Positions 45,976 to 56,641 of a DNA stretch of 64,000 nucleotides are shown one piece after another (positions within the stretch are counted from its first letter, which is position 1; each line of letters opens with the position of its first letter). A model generated the notes under the pieces. It ran no database searches, was not told the DNA's origin, and worked only from the letters and a program-made list of their open reading frames with translations. The position numbers and the translations under genes are program-made. This stretch comes from Gautieria morchelliformis. Its lineage: Eukaryota; Basidiomycota; Agaricomycetes; Gomphales; Gomphaceae. The stretch is taken from positions 62,001 to 126,000 of the forward strand of contig WHVA01000081.1 in the NCBI GenBank assembly GCA_015179125.1, read 5' to 3'.

Positions 45976-48110
45976 CTACAGCTCTTCCTTGGCTAACCAG
46001 CGCTTTACAAGTTCCAATGCCTCCGCCGGTTTGTCATACGGAACCATATGTCCTGCCCCTGCAATGGTGGCAAAGGTCAGTCCCTCCTCGGTCCTGGTGA
46101 GACCCGCAGGTTTGCCATCGACTTTCCACTCCCGTAGTTCTTGCGAGGCGAATCTACTCTGCCCTGACCACTCCATAGCAAGTGTAAAGCGCTCGTTGCC
46201 GACCTGGGTATAATCGCTAAGTATAAGTATGCTATTTCTGAGAGGGCATAGGACCCACCCAATTGCAAATCCAATCATATGTCCCAACGTAGATGAGTAC
46301 CCTTATTCCACGTTCGAGTAGTTCAGCGACATAAAATTGTGTCTGATGGCTAACATCGTCCAAGTTCCGTTCGAACGCATCTCCTACTTCGGGAGAGCAA
46401 CTCGTGAAGTTCCCGACAGACGGATCAACGCCGAGGATCTGGCGAGTCGCGGGCAAGTTCATATAGTTGATAATGTCGCTAACGGAAGATCAGTTAGTTC
46501 GGGATGGAGAGCACCTGGATACGATTTACACCGTGACAGGATAGCACAGCGTCTCCATAAGTTCACCCTCACAATCTTTCGAAACATCGTATGGATTCCT
46601 GCCTGATAGATATGAACTTTAATATCGAAGAAGTATTGCTGCGCTCTCACCAGACAACCAATAGGGAGTAGCAATTTCTGAGTAGCAGAATTGTTGGGCA
46701 GCGCCGCAAGACATTGCATCAAATATGTCTACACAAGAGTCCTGCATCATACGTTGGCAGCGAGGGAGCTGGCAATATTAAGATCATAAGTGTCGGTCAA
46801 ATCATCACATTATGCATGCGACCTCACAGCTTGTTTCATACGGACGCACACCGATATGTCCTGGAACGCCGGCACGCTCGCACCTGTGCACTGCATGTCG
46901 TAATACGATAGCATTGTGCTGCTTGCAGGGTTAGATGACTATCGCAGCAAGCTGGGCCACCGACTATTTCGACTAACCGAGGAAAATCCGTGAGCCCGTT
47001 TCCTACCCGGTCATTTGTCAGAATTTTATTAGATTACCACAGAACGAGAGCACGCACCGATCATGACTGAAACCAGGTTGACAGGCGTAAGTCCAGCACC
47101 GACTGCCTGCTTATTCTCATCGTATATTTGGGAGGCGAACACGGGGAGATAACGGCCCTTAAGACATGCGGGTTACAACGTCTGGTCAGACTGGTTAAGC
47201 CTGGCTTACCCCATAGGATTCGCCAGCGAGGTGGAACGGCCTCCCTTTGAATTCGCTGAAAGTGTCGAAAAAGATTCTAGCGAACGCTGCAATATCTTTG
47301 GCAGCATCTTCCGTTGTACCCTGGATTCAGACATTATTGGGACACACTTTGTCTGTACAGAAATAGATATTCCTACAACAGCTTGCCCGTACTCAGCGTA
47401 ACTCCAGCCTACACCGATAGGTTGGTCAATGAAGAAAATATTCGCATTTGAGTTCCAGGAGTAGGGATTGAATGATGTTCCATTGGCGTCCTTGATCTGG
47501 CAGGGGCCTGCATGCTGTGTGATCAGAGTCCGTGATGGGTATGTGCCAAAACGAAACGTCTACCTAGCTCCATGAACAGACCCAGGGATGAGGAACATCC
47601 GGGACCTGGATATCCAGACTTACGTGCCTGTAAGAACTGTAACGAACTGGTGCATACCTCCATTAGTCCACAGTATCACATCATCCGTCCTAGGGTCATT
47701 CCTGCTTTCAAAGAAATAAAAGAACTATTGTTGACGTCAATCCACGCTGAATGAAGATTGAGGAGGTATAGAACTACCAGATGACGAGCTTGGAAACTCA
47801 GGTAACCTGTGTACGACCTATGCTAAATCAGGAAATAGGAGTGGTTTAATACGGACTTCAAGTCTGACCTGACAGTGTCGTCGCAAAAGGCACCAGTGGT
47901 CTGTTTGATACGGATGCTATGATGTGGGTAGGCTGGATGAACAACATTGGTATATTCGTCCGCAGAAAGGGCACCGAGATCTTCAATTGGAGAAATCAAG
48001 CCGGCATCGTACGCTGCGCCTTTGGAGCCGTAGCTAGCAAAAAAGGGATGCTGAGTAGCCGCAACTTGCAAGAGACGAGCAGCAAGAAAGACACATGCCA
48101 ACACCAACAT
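45976..48110 (-). CDS. Serine carboxypeptidase (S10 family, carboxypeptidase Y-like)
   Basis: Starts at ATG 48110 with a signal peptide (MLVLACVFLAARLLQVAATQ) and ends at 45976; at least ten short introns. Family landmarks in order: GAFCDDTVR/SYTGYLSFQARHL/FFYFFESRNDPRTDD; VILWTNGG/PGCSSSLGLFMELG (oxyanion hole) near 47650-47570; NANIFFIDQPIGVGWSYAEY near 47440; the nucleophile Ser in FHLAGESYGG near 47230; RYLPVFASQIYDEN; IGNGLTDF; QDSCVDIFDAMSCGAAQQFC; MNLPATRQILGVD; catalytic Asp in VGTYDWICNW near 46270; and catalytic His in AGAGHMVPYDKP near 46040. The full Ser-Asp-His triad is present. Vacuolar or secreted exopeptidase expected. Exon joins were checked at the Cys-rich N-terminus, the oxyanion motif and the nucleophile; joins near 46900-46650 are approximate. 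Confidence 0.9.
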
Positions 48111-49898
48111 GGTTCAGTAGAAACTAGCTACTGTAATATTCGCATACACATCAACGGCCCATGGGCAATCCCAGCGCCGACGGCAGCGTTGGTTTCGGCA
48201 CCTCAAATATTTCCACTTCGAGCGTCACTGTGGGAAATCCGCCCACCTGGGTTTACAAATCCAACTAGACCAAACCCACGGCCGATATCTCGATGACTTT
48301 CCAAAAATAATCCGTAAGTCATCCAAGTGTTACCCAAATACACTCCTTGCGATCCTTGACTGTTTGTCCAAATATAATCAACTTGTCCAAATGTCATCCC
48401 TGATGTCGCCCAAATGTCGCAAGCTACATGAAACTTTACTGGGGTTGGCGCCCCGCCACTGTGGATAGCGAATCCATTGAAACCTAGTGGGTTTACCCAC
48501 AGGGTTTCTGTTTTCAGTGGGTACATCATTGAAACAGCCCCCATTGAAACAAACCAATGAAATTTGGGCTTACCAGGTTTCCTAGAAAAAACCAATGAAA
48601 TTATTCAAGTGGTTGGACCAGTAGAATTTTCAGTGGCTTTGTCATTTAGTTTCCGTGCCATAGGAACTACATATTCAACGTAATTATCATGAGAATTTCA
48701 GTGCTCGAAGGCCTGGATTGCCGTTGTTCGCACACTTAAAAATTTTCAAGATAGCTCATGGAGCACTCAGTGAAATCCAGTGAATTAATATATATATTTC
48801 TGGGCAAATATACTGAAGTTTCCATATATGTATCAACGAATTTCCATGCTTGAGGTGCGGGAATGCTACTGCGGCCCCAAGTGACAACTGCTTTTGAGAT
48901 ACAGCACTAAGTATAAGTACACTGTAGAAAGAATAAGCGCTATATTTCAGTTCTGCTTGCACTACAGCTAAATTACAGTACCGACTTGTACTGAAATTTA
49001 GGTACAGGAAAAAATGCAAAGTCCAAATGATGAATGAGATCGTTTTTTTATCTAATCATGATCAATCTCCAAAAGCCAACTAAGTACTAGTGCAAGTGTC
49101 TGGGGTATGATCGCGAGTTGCGCTAATACCTAGTAGGCAAGGTAATCGATTTCCGGTGGAAGGCGAAAGGCACAGGATGAGTCGGAGTACAACCTGGCTG
49201 ACTAATGCAAGAATGAATGTATGCACGCTCTTCATCCTTCGCTCTCGCCATCGCCACCATGGTCAGCCCCTCAACTCGCCTTGTTGTAGCGCACGTAGTA
49301 TTCTTCTCCCACTCTCCTCCTTACACCCGTGTCCTGGTTGGGCAGAGTCTTGAACTCAGCCTGACCGCACATGCGAGATTGACCCCTCCTGCACGGTTAC
49401 CGGACCGCCTGCATGCTCAGCCGCAACCTGAGTGACCCCAGGTTCTCCACCACCGCACCAGGTAGCTGTCCCAGCTGTTCTTCGTGGCGGAAGCTGTCGC
49501 ATGATTTGATAGAGAGACCGATTGAGGCTGTGAAAAGGAAGATGGTGAGTTGGGCGTTCGCTCGACCCATCCCCTGTGTACAACACGTACATCAACGATC
49601 ACTCCTCCAATATTTCTGACAAGCATGTCAATGAGGTACGTTAGTATTTTGAGAACTAACAGAACCAGTCAGCACCTTTCTGTGAAAGCCTATCGCGGCG
49701 GCGGGTGCGGGTGTGGGCGCGAGCTTGAACTTGGCACGCTCGGGCGCGACCGTGCTCACGACGACAACGTCGAGCAGTGCGCTGACGGCTGCGGATGTGG
49801 AGCTCGACATCGAGGAGCACGCACTGCACCTGGCGGTTGAGGAGACATTTGAGGAGATCGGGCGGCGGTGGATGCTGTGGGCAGCAAATGGGCGTGCC
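48111..49898. other. Unrecognised region, left flank of gypsy A
   Basis: 48200-48600 has a minus-strand frame with no recognisable domain and several GTTTCAATG-like words, possibly a small non-coding element. From about 49150 to 49898 a plus-strand frame includes ATVLTTTTSSSALTAADVEL and HLAVEETFEEIGRRWMLW and is cut at 49898 by the gypsy A LTR. That part may be the broken end of a host gene, which I do not recognise. Confidence 0.35.
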
Positions 49899-50918
49899 TG
49901 TCAAGATTGGTTTTTAGGCGTTAATATCGTGTATTAGTGAACACAGCGAATGCCCGAATGACTTGTGCGAATAAGTATGCCGCTTGGCGAATAGGTGAAC
50001 CAATAAATGTTCACAAGATAAGAGGGCTGCCCGAACAGGGCTCACCCTATCTACAGTCATAGTGAAATAGCCCGTGGTACTTGACGATGTAACGTGCAAG
50101 GTCTCACGGAAGGGCTGTCTAAGCCTTGACAATCCCTTCGCCAACAGCACAGAGAATAGTTTGAAGGCTAAGGTAACAAAGATGAAGTATGAGAACTCCC
50201 AGAAGTATGAGAACTCACCAGTGATGCCTAAGTCCTCTGCTGGTCGAAGATAGAAATCTCCAAGAGAAGGCTCAAGACGATGATCACAGCGAGGTCAAGT
50301 TTGCACAAGATGGACGATGTATGATAATTGAACTGGAGAATATACATGCAAATGTAAACTACTTATATCGAATGCTCACAAGGTATTTAGCGAATAGGAA
50401 AGAGGCTGTCGTGAGTCAGGGTCGGATAGGGGTGCGCAGTCATGATACCAAGTAGATGGAATAAACATACAGTAGAGTGAGGGAAGAATGCGAACATGAA
50501 ACGTCGGAAAATAAAGGTGGCGAAGACACTTATGGACAAAACCATGTCTTGGGACCCGCATACATGCTACCCTGCACGGACTCTTCTTTTACTGGGTTGA
50601 TCCCGCACGACCTATGGAAGGGACGTCCTGCGAACACACTTTGGCCATACGAACACCCAATGGGGTTGGATTAAGAAGATGATGGGGTTAATGATGAACC
50701 ATCATGCCGGGTGAATGGTATTGATCGTATTTGATGGCGTGCCTGCTGGCGAAATGCGCGAGCAGTGAATAGTGGCTCGGAGAATGGGGCGAACAGTGGG
50801 TAGAGTGGACATAGAGGGGGAGTGGTCGGTGGGTACGGCGAACTCTGGCGAAGATGCTAGGGAGTGACGAGAGGGAGCATAGAGACAGTGGGGTAAGAGA
50901 AATAGACAGGTCATGACA
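49899..50918 (-). repeat. 3' LTR of gypsy A (LTR Y family, 1020 bp)
   Basis: Minus-strand start TGTCATGACC and end ATCTTGACA. It matches solo LTR Y in gypsy D. The flanking bases are GTGCC on the left, so the insertion disrupted the unknown plus-strand frame ending at 49898. A duplicated GAGTTCTCATACTTCTGGGA-like segment lies at about 50185-50220. Confidence 0.85.
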
Positions 50919-51129
50919 GTACCCCCTCCTAGCTTCGGAGTCCAATGACGCTGCGTCTTATGGTGGGGCGGAACCGATAAAGACGTAATGGGTCCCCCGA
51001 TGGGATCTCTGAAGCCTGGGCCCTGCATAGCTGCGTGGCCCGTGCACGACTTCTTCTTTTGTTTAAAAATGCGGTGCGGAATGGGGTTATGGGAGCCAAC
51101 TAGGCACCCCAGCCAAGCGTACTGCCCCT

Positions 51130-51790
51130 ATGACGACACCTGGGCACTTAGTTCTCCTCAATCGATTGCAGGTCATGTCGAGGGTTAGGCCGGAGCTTCG
51201 GGGAGAGTCGCGAGGGGATGTGGAGCAGTGGTTGGTCGATGCGGCAGGAGTTCAAGTGAGTACCGGCCTTTTTTCTTTATTAGCTTTCGTTCACTCAATG
51301 ATGAGGTCTAGGAGGAGCTTTGGAAAATGCTGCAGGCCGAGGAAGTGGTTGACCAAACGTTTGAAAGACCGTCCGAAGTAGACGAGCTGGCGAAGGAGAT
51401 CCAGAAAGTGAGGGTGTGGTTGGAAAGTTCGGCATCGACGTTAGAACCGGTACCCGCAGAAGCGGATATCGATTCGACTCCGGCTCCGATCTTTACGCTG
51501 ACGTCAAAGGGGTGCGAAGGAAGGGAGGTGACTAGGAAGGACCCGGAAGGTATGGTTTTCTCATGTATTCTTGTGACGACTTATGCTAACTCGGTGATGC
51601 ATTCAGCGAAGTCCCCTACTCTGATTCGCAGTCGGCCGGGGGTATGCCTGGGTCGGCGAAAGCTGCAGAGCCTGTCACAGTGAGGCGACTGCGCATCTGC
51701 TTCGCTCCTGATGGGGAAGGTAAGAGGGCACGGATAGCAAGGGGTATGGTCAGGACAATGGCTTTTGCTGATCCCTGGGTGGCCTGCTAA
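51130..51790 (+). CDS. Gypsy A opposite-strand ORF, intron-containing, 3' truncated
   Basis: Lies between the purine tract and pol of gypsy A but on the opposite strand. Exons: 51130 (or ATG 51175) to 51255; 51312-51549; and from 51612 (or 51607) onwards, with GT-AG introns of 56 nt and about 60 nt. The protein reads VRPELRGESRGDVEQWLVD, then EELWKMLQAEEVVDQTFERP, EVDELAKEIQKVRVWLESS (short coiled coil), PYSDSQSAGGMPGSAKAAEP and VRRLRICFAPDGEG. No known domain. The 3' end runs into pol sequence antisense to HPGISK (51768 on), so a deletion that also removed the integrase has cut it. Compare the opposite-strand ORF of gypsy B at 60469-63132. Confidence 0.55.
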
Positions 51791-54466
51791 CTGATGATCA
51801 TGCAGCGAGCGAAGGATGTCCAAGCGAATATCATTATGATCGGGGACATACGTTCGCTGTTTGTACAACAGCGTTTTGCCATCCTCTCCAAGTGACCAAG
51901 GGTCTGGCTTTGCGTTCGGAAGGAGGACCATCATCGACTGAGACTGAAGACGGGTGATGTGGGCTGAGGACGAGGGATCGGTCAACTGGCCCTGTTGGAT
52001 GGATGTCAACAGTGATGCAGAGTCAAGGATGATGGCGCGAATGAGTTGCCCGGTTTTAAACATCAACTGGAAGTTGTGGGGATTCGCCAATGCGTAAGCA
52101 CCATCCCCCCCTTTAGGGTACACGTCGCCCCGACGGGTCAATGCATCTGGCTTTGTGCCAAGTCGCCCAGCTCGGTAGCGAATGATGTAGTTAAACCCTG
52201 ACAGGTGTTCGGACCATCGTACCTGTCGTCGGGTCAGCTGCTTTGTAGTTGCGAAGTACTCAAGGTTCTCGGAGAGGACGAGGATGACGTGGGATTCCCC
52301 TTCGAGGTAGTTTCGCCATTGCTTGAAGGCACAAAAGATGGCGAGTAGCTCCTTGTCATAGATCTCATAGTTCATTTTGGCAGGTGCCATTCCTTGTGAA
52401 TAGAAGGCGATCGGGTGGATATCACCATCGGAGGGGGTGATCTGGGAGATGATGGCGGCGATGGCGTAGTCGGAGGCGTCTGTCTCGATGACGATCAGGT
52501 TACTCGGGTCGAAGTGGATGAGGACTGGGGCCTGTGAGAACGCGGCCTTGAGTGCTTCGAAAGCCTCCTGCTGCTTCGCGTCCCAGGCGAATGGAGTATC
52601 CTTTCTAGTCAGGCGAGTGAGTGGCAGGACAATGTCTGAGAACGAAATGATGAATCTTCTGTAGAAGTTCGCAAAGCCTAGGAACGATTGGACTTCGCGA
52701 ACATTCGTCGGTACAAGCCACTTTGTGATTGCAGCTGTCTTTTCGATGTCCATAGAGACCCAGCAGGAGAGATGATGAATCCGAGAAACTCAACCCAGTT
52801 TGAATGGAAGAGGCATTTCTCTGGCTTTATGAAGAGGTTATGCTTTCGAAGACGGGCAAGGACCATTCGGACATGTTCCAAGTGATCCTTCCTGTTCTTT
52901 GAGAAGATAAGGATGTCATCGAGGTAGACTACAACGAAGACGTCAGCCATGTCCTGGAAGATATCATTCATGAAGTGCTGGAACATCGCCGGAGCGTTTG
53001 TTAACCCGAACGGCATGACGAGGTATTCGAAAGACCCATATCGAGTTCGGAAGGCTGTCTTCCACTCTTGGCCAGAGGCGATCCGAACATTATTGAACCT
53101 GGCACGAAGGTCGAATTTCGTATAGACGTTCGCGCTTTTGAGTTGGTCAATAAGACTCGGAATCAGTGGGATAGGGTACTTGTTTTTTCGCGTGATACGA
53201 TTCAACCCTCGATAGTCCACACACATTCGCAGTGTACCATCCTTCTTCTTCGCGAACACAACAGGGGCGCCACCAGGTGATTGAGAGGAGCGGATAAATC
53301 CCTTGCCAAGCATGTTGTCAAGATATTCACGGAGCGCTTCTAATTCGCTGTTTGAGAGTGGGTATATGGGACCGTGAGGTGGTGTGCCATCATTCTCGAT
53401 CTCGATGGTGTGATCGTAGGAACGATGTGGGTCAAGGTTTTTGGCTTTAGCATGCGAAAAGATATTGAAGAAGTCATGGTACTCCTCTGGTACCACAGCC
53501 CTGAAGATTTCTAACTCATCCTTCGGTAGAGGGTTTTCGTGGAGGAGTGTGGTCGGGGCTGGTGCGTTGCCTACAGCGCGAAGCGAAGTTGGCTCAGGGA
53601 TGGAAGGGTGCATGTTTAACATGAAGGTTTCCTCTTCGCCAAGTTTCATGATTAGCTCGAAGGCGGCCACGCTGATTAGGCTTATATGGGGCGTTGCCCT
53701 CCTCGTCAGAGGTGGATCAGGAGGTGAAGAATGGAATGGGAGGTGGTCGTCGATCAGCGATTCTGTACATGGTGTACAGGGGCGAGAATGACTCGGAATG
53801 GGCTCTGTTTTTGGTCGAATAGGTTCAGTTTCCATTATGCATTTTTTCGTGACTGAAAATGGACGAATGAGATTATTAGGAAGCGATATAGAGGACTGAA
53901 AGGAGTGATTCTCGATCGGCTTGGTTGAGAGAAGTAAGGGTTCGCCATCCATGTCGAACGTCTGTTCGTAACCAGAAAGATTCGGAATAGGAGTGGGTGA
54001 AGAAGCGACGTCCGGTGGAAGGACCAGGACGTAGGAGAGTGGTCCAATCACCGCGTTCGGGACATAACCCAAGGATGGTGGGGACGAATGTGAACCAGGA
54101 ACTGGCGGTGGCGATGTCATTGATGCAGTGTGGAGTTCGGGGATACTGTCAAAAATAGCCGGCGGGGAAATCATCGTACAGGCCATAGCGACCGTCATTC
54201 ATGGAAGCATAGAATCGGGGTTGGAAGGAAAGGTGATTGAGAGGGAGCCCCAATCGATAGTGGGTTTTGTAGAGCGAAGCCACGGAAGCCCGGGAACAAT
54301 TGCGGCCGAAGGGTGTAACTTTGTGACAAGTAGCGAAATGTCCTGCGAAGAGGAGTTGCTGGAGGTGGGACTAGTATCTAGGTATTCGTGAATGAAACCA
54401 GCAGTGGCTGCCTTCCCGTCGAAAAGCGAGAGAGCGATAGGTGAACGGAGCGATGTACATACGAAA
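51768..54466 (-). pseudogene. Gypsy A pol remnant (protease end, RT, RNase H)
   Basis: From the gypsy B junction: protease/connector (LLVTKLHPSAAIVPGLPWLR), a TGA near 54204, a connector, RT (APVVFAKKKDGTLRMCVDYR, YLDDILIFSKN), a frame change near 52760 in the RT/RNase H linker (FLGFIISPAG then MDIEKTAAITKW), RNase H (VIETDASDYAIAAI, YEIYDKELLAI) and the start of the integrase zinc finger (LHDHQLAGHPGISK). The integrase core and everything after it are missing. Not functional. Confidence 0.88.
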
Positions 54467-55165
54467 TGTTATGACTGTTCCGATCAACCATCTCCGCCAC
54501 CTCCGCACATCCTTCGCGCCACCTCTGCGCCACCTCCGACTCTATTCCGACATCCGCAATATCCGCAACCCTCCCCCCTTGTTCTTTCAGTACCCCTGGC
54601 CACCTCCAGGTACCGGCCCCTGTACTCGACCCTGAGCACAGCAAGATACCATTTCCGTAGTTCCGTTTCTTCCAATGCCTATTGTACTTACCCGCCTTGT
54701 TCTATGCCATTGTACTTACCCGCCTTGTTCTATGCCATTGTACTTACCCTACCCTGCACCCCCCTTGTCACCCATTGTTCCGTATTAGTTACTTACCCCG
54801 TATGTCTATCCGATTCCCGCACTCTCCAGAACTTGCCCAGTATCATACCATTACTTGTTGTTTCTGCGCTTTGTATAAAACCCCCTCATGTATGTCTGTT
54901 ATTCTGCAATCAGATAATCACCTTCGATACTTGATTTCCTTTGCTCTATCTCCTGTTCTTAGCACAGCGAGTCTAGCAAGACCTCAGTCTCTCCGCCTTC
55001 CGCCTCAGTTCCGACTCAAGTTCCGACCAACCCGTAGTTCAGTACTTTCCGACTTCCAACTCATTTCCAAAATACTTAGGACGATAGTTCATTGGGGGCA
55101 CAACCTACAAGTTGAAGCCGCTGTCCTTTCCAGTTCCGACTTAGCGGAAATCACGATACGTAACA
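54467..55165 (+). repeat. 5' LTR of gypsy B
   Basis: 699 bp, TGTTATGACTG to GATACGTAACA. It differs from the 670-bp 3' LTR mainly by a tandem duplication of a 28-bp unit (CGCCTTGTTCTATGCCATTG plus TACTTACC) at 54693-54748. A TATA box (TTTGTATAAAACC) is at about 54879. Confidence 0.92.
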
Positions 55166-55198
55166 GTATTATCTGATTCCCACCCGATAACTATCGCT

Positions 55199-56641
55199 AT
55201 GCCTCCTCGTACCACAGCTACTTCAGCTCGAGCAGGAGCTGTCGAAGCTCTCTCTTATTTTGGCAGTCTTATATCCGCAGCACCAAGGCACGCGGAACCC
55301 TCCAGCAGCTCTCGTGCCGACGATGAGCTCTCCGATGCTATTCCGCAATGATTCGAAGAAGTTCCCGATGCTAATCCCGACGACAATCCCGACTATGACG
55401 GAAACTCGACGAGTAGCAGCGGCGAACAAACAGCAGCGTCATTCCGACGCCCAGCTCCACCACCACCACCTCCACCAGGACCACCTCCAGGCGGTCCTCC
55501 AGGCGGACCTCATGGCGGCCCACCCAGCGGTCCCCCAGGCGGTCCTCCCGGCGGCCCCCCACCTCCAATTCCACCTCAGATTCCTGCCAACCCAGTTCCG
55601 CCCGCGCCAGTTCCGGATCTTGCACAAGCCATCGCCATGCTAGCCGGACAACTTCAGCGCCCGGCCCAAGCACCACCACGCCCCAAGACAAAGGTCCGCG
55701 AACCAGATCAGTTCGATGGTTCCGACCCCAAGAAGCTCCAGCCATTTCTGGTGGAGCTTCAACTTAATTTCCGCAATCGTCCTGACGCCTTTCCCGATGA
55801 CGAACGAAAGGTCAATTATGCCCTTTCCTATCTCCGAGGCATGGCTCTTGACTATTTCGAACCCGCCCTCATGGATCCGTTCGCTCTCGTCGACTGGGCC
55901 GACGATTACCACAACTTCGTTTCCGAACTCCGCAGCAACTTTGGACCATTTGATATGGAAGCCGATGTGGAAAATGAACTCGATAAGCTTCGTATGAAAG
56001 ACACTCATAAGATAGCTAAATATATCGTCACATTCCAGCAGCTCGCTCCTCGAGTCCAATGGGGAGAAGCCGCACTCTGACGCCAATTTTACATGGGCTT
56101 GCCATCCCGGATCAAGGATGAAATTGCCCGCGTCGGAAAACCCGCCACCATTACTGACCTTCACAATTTAGCCCAATCCATCGATTCGCACTACTGGGAA
56201 AGACATTCCGAGATTGCTCGCGAAACTTCTGCCCAGAGCAAGAACGACAAGTCTTCCGACAAGAAGTCTGACAAAGACAAGAAGAAGACTAATTCCGGAA
56301 ACAACAACTCCGGAAACAACAACAACAACAACAGTTATGGCTCCAACTCCGGCAACCGGAATAACAACTCCACCCCTCGCAACAACCAGGCCTCTGGTTC
56401 CAACACCAACTCCCGGAAGAGTACTCCGGACCTTTCCGACAAACTTGGGAAGGATGGAAAACTAACCCCTGTAGAACGCCAGCGTCGCATGGACAACAAC
56501 CTTTGCCTTTTCTGTGGCAAAGGCGGTCACGTCGCTCGCGATTGCACCCGAGCTTCCGCTTCCGCTGCTAAGGCCAAGGGCCGTGCAGCGAAGACGGAAG
56601 AGAAATCCGAAGCGACTCCCGCTACGGATGCAAAACAATAG
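55199..56641 (+). pseudogene. Gypsy B gag, two premature stops
   Basis: 481 codons from ATG 55199 to TAG 56639-56641. In-frame TGA codons at 55349-55351 (codon 51) and 56078-56080 (codon 294). Same architecture as the gypsy C gag: Pro/Gly tract, gag domain, an Asn-rich linker (NSGNNNNNNSYGSNSGNRN), and a CCHC knuckle CLFCGKGGHVARDC near the C-terminus. Pol follows in the -1 frame. Confidence 0.9.

Noticed and set aside
48203-48595. 130-aa minus-strand ORF upstream of the carboxypeptidase
   Set aside because: No domain, repeated short words in the DNA, and a position consistent with a non-coding repeat; not supported as a gene.
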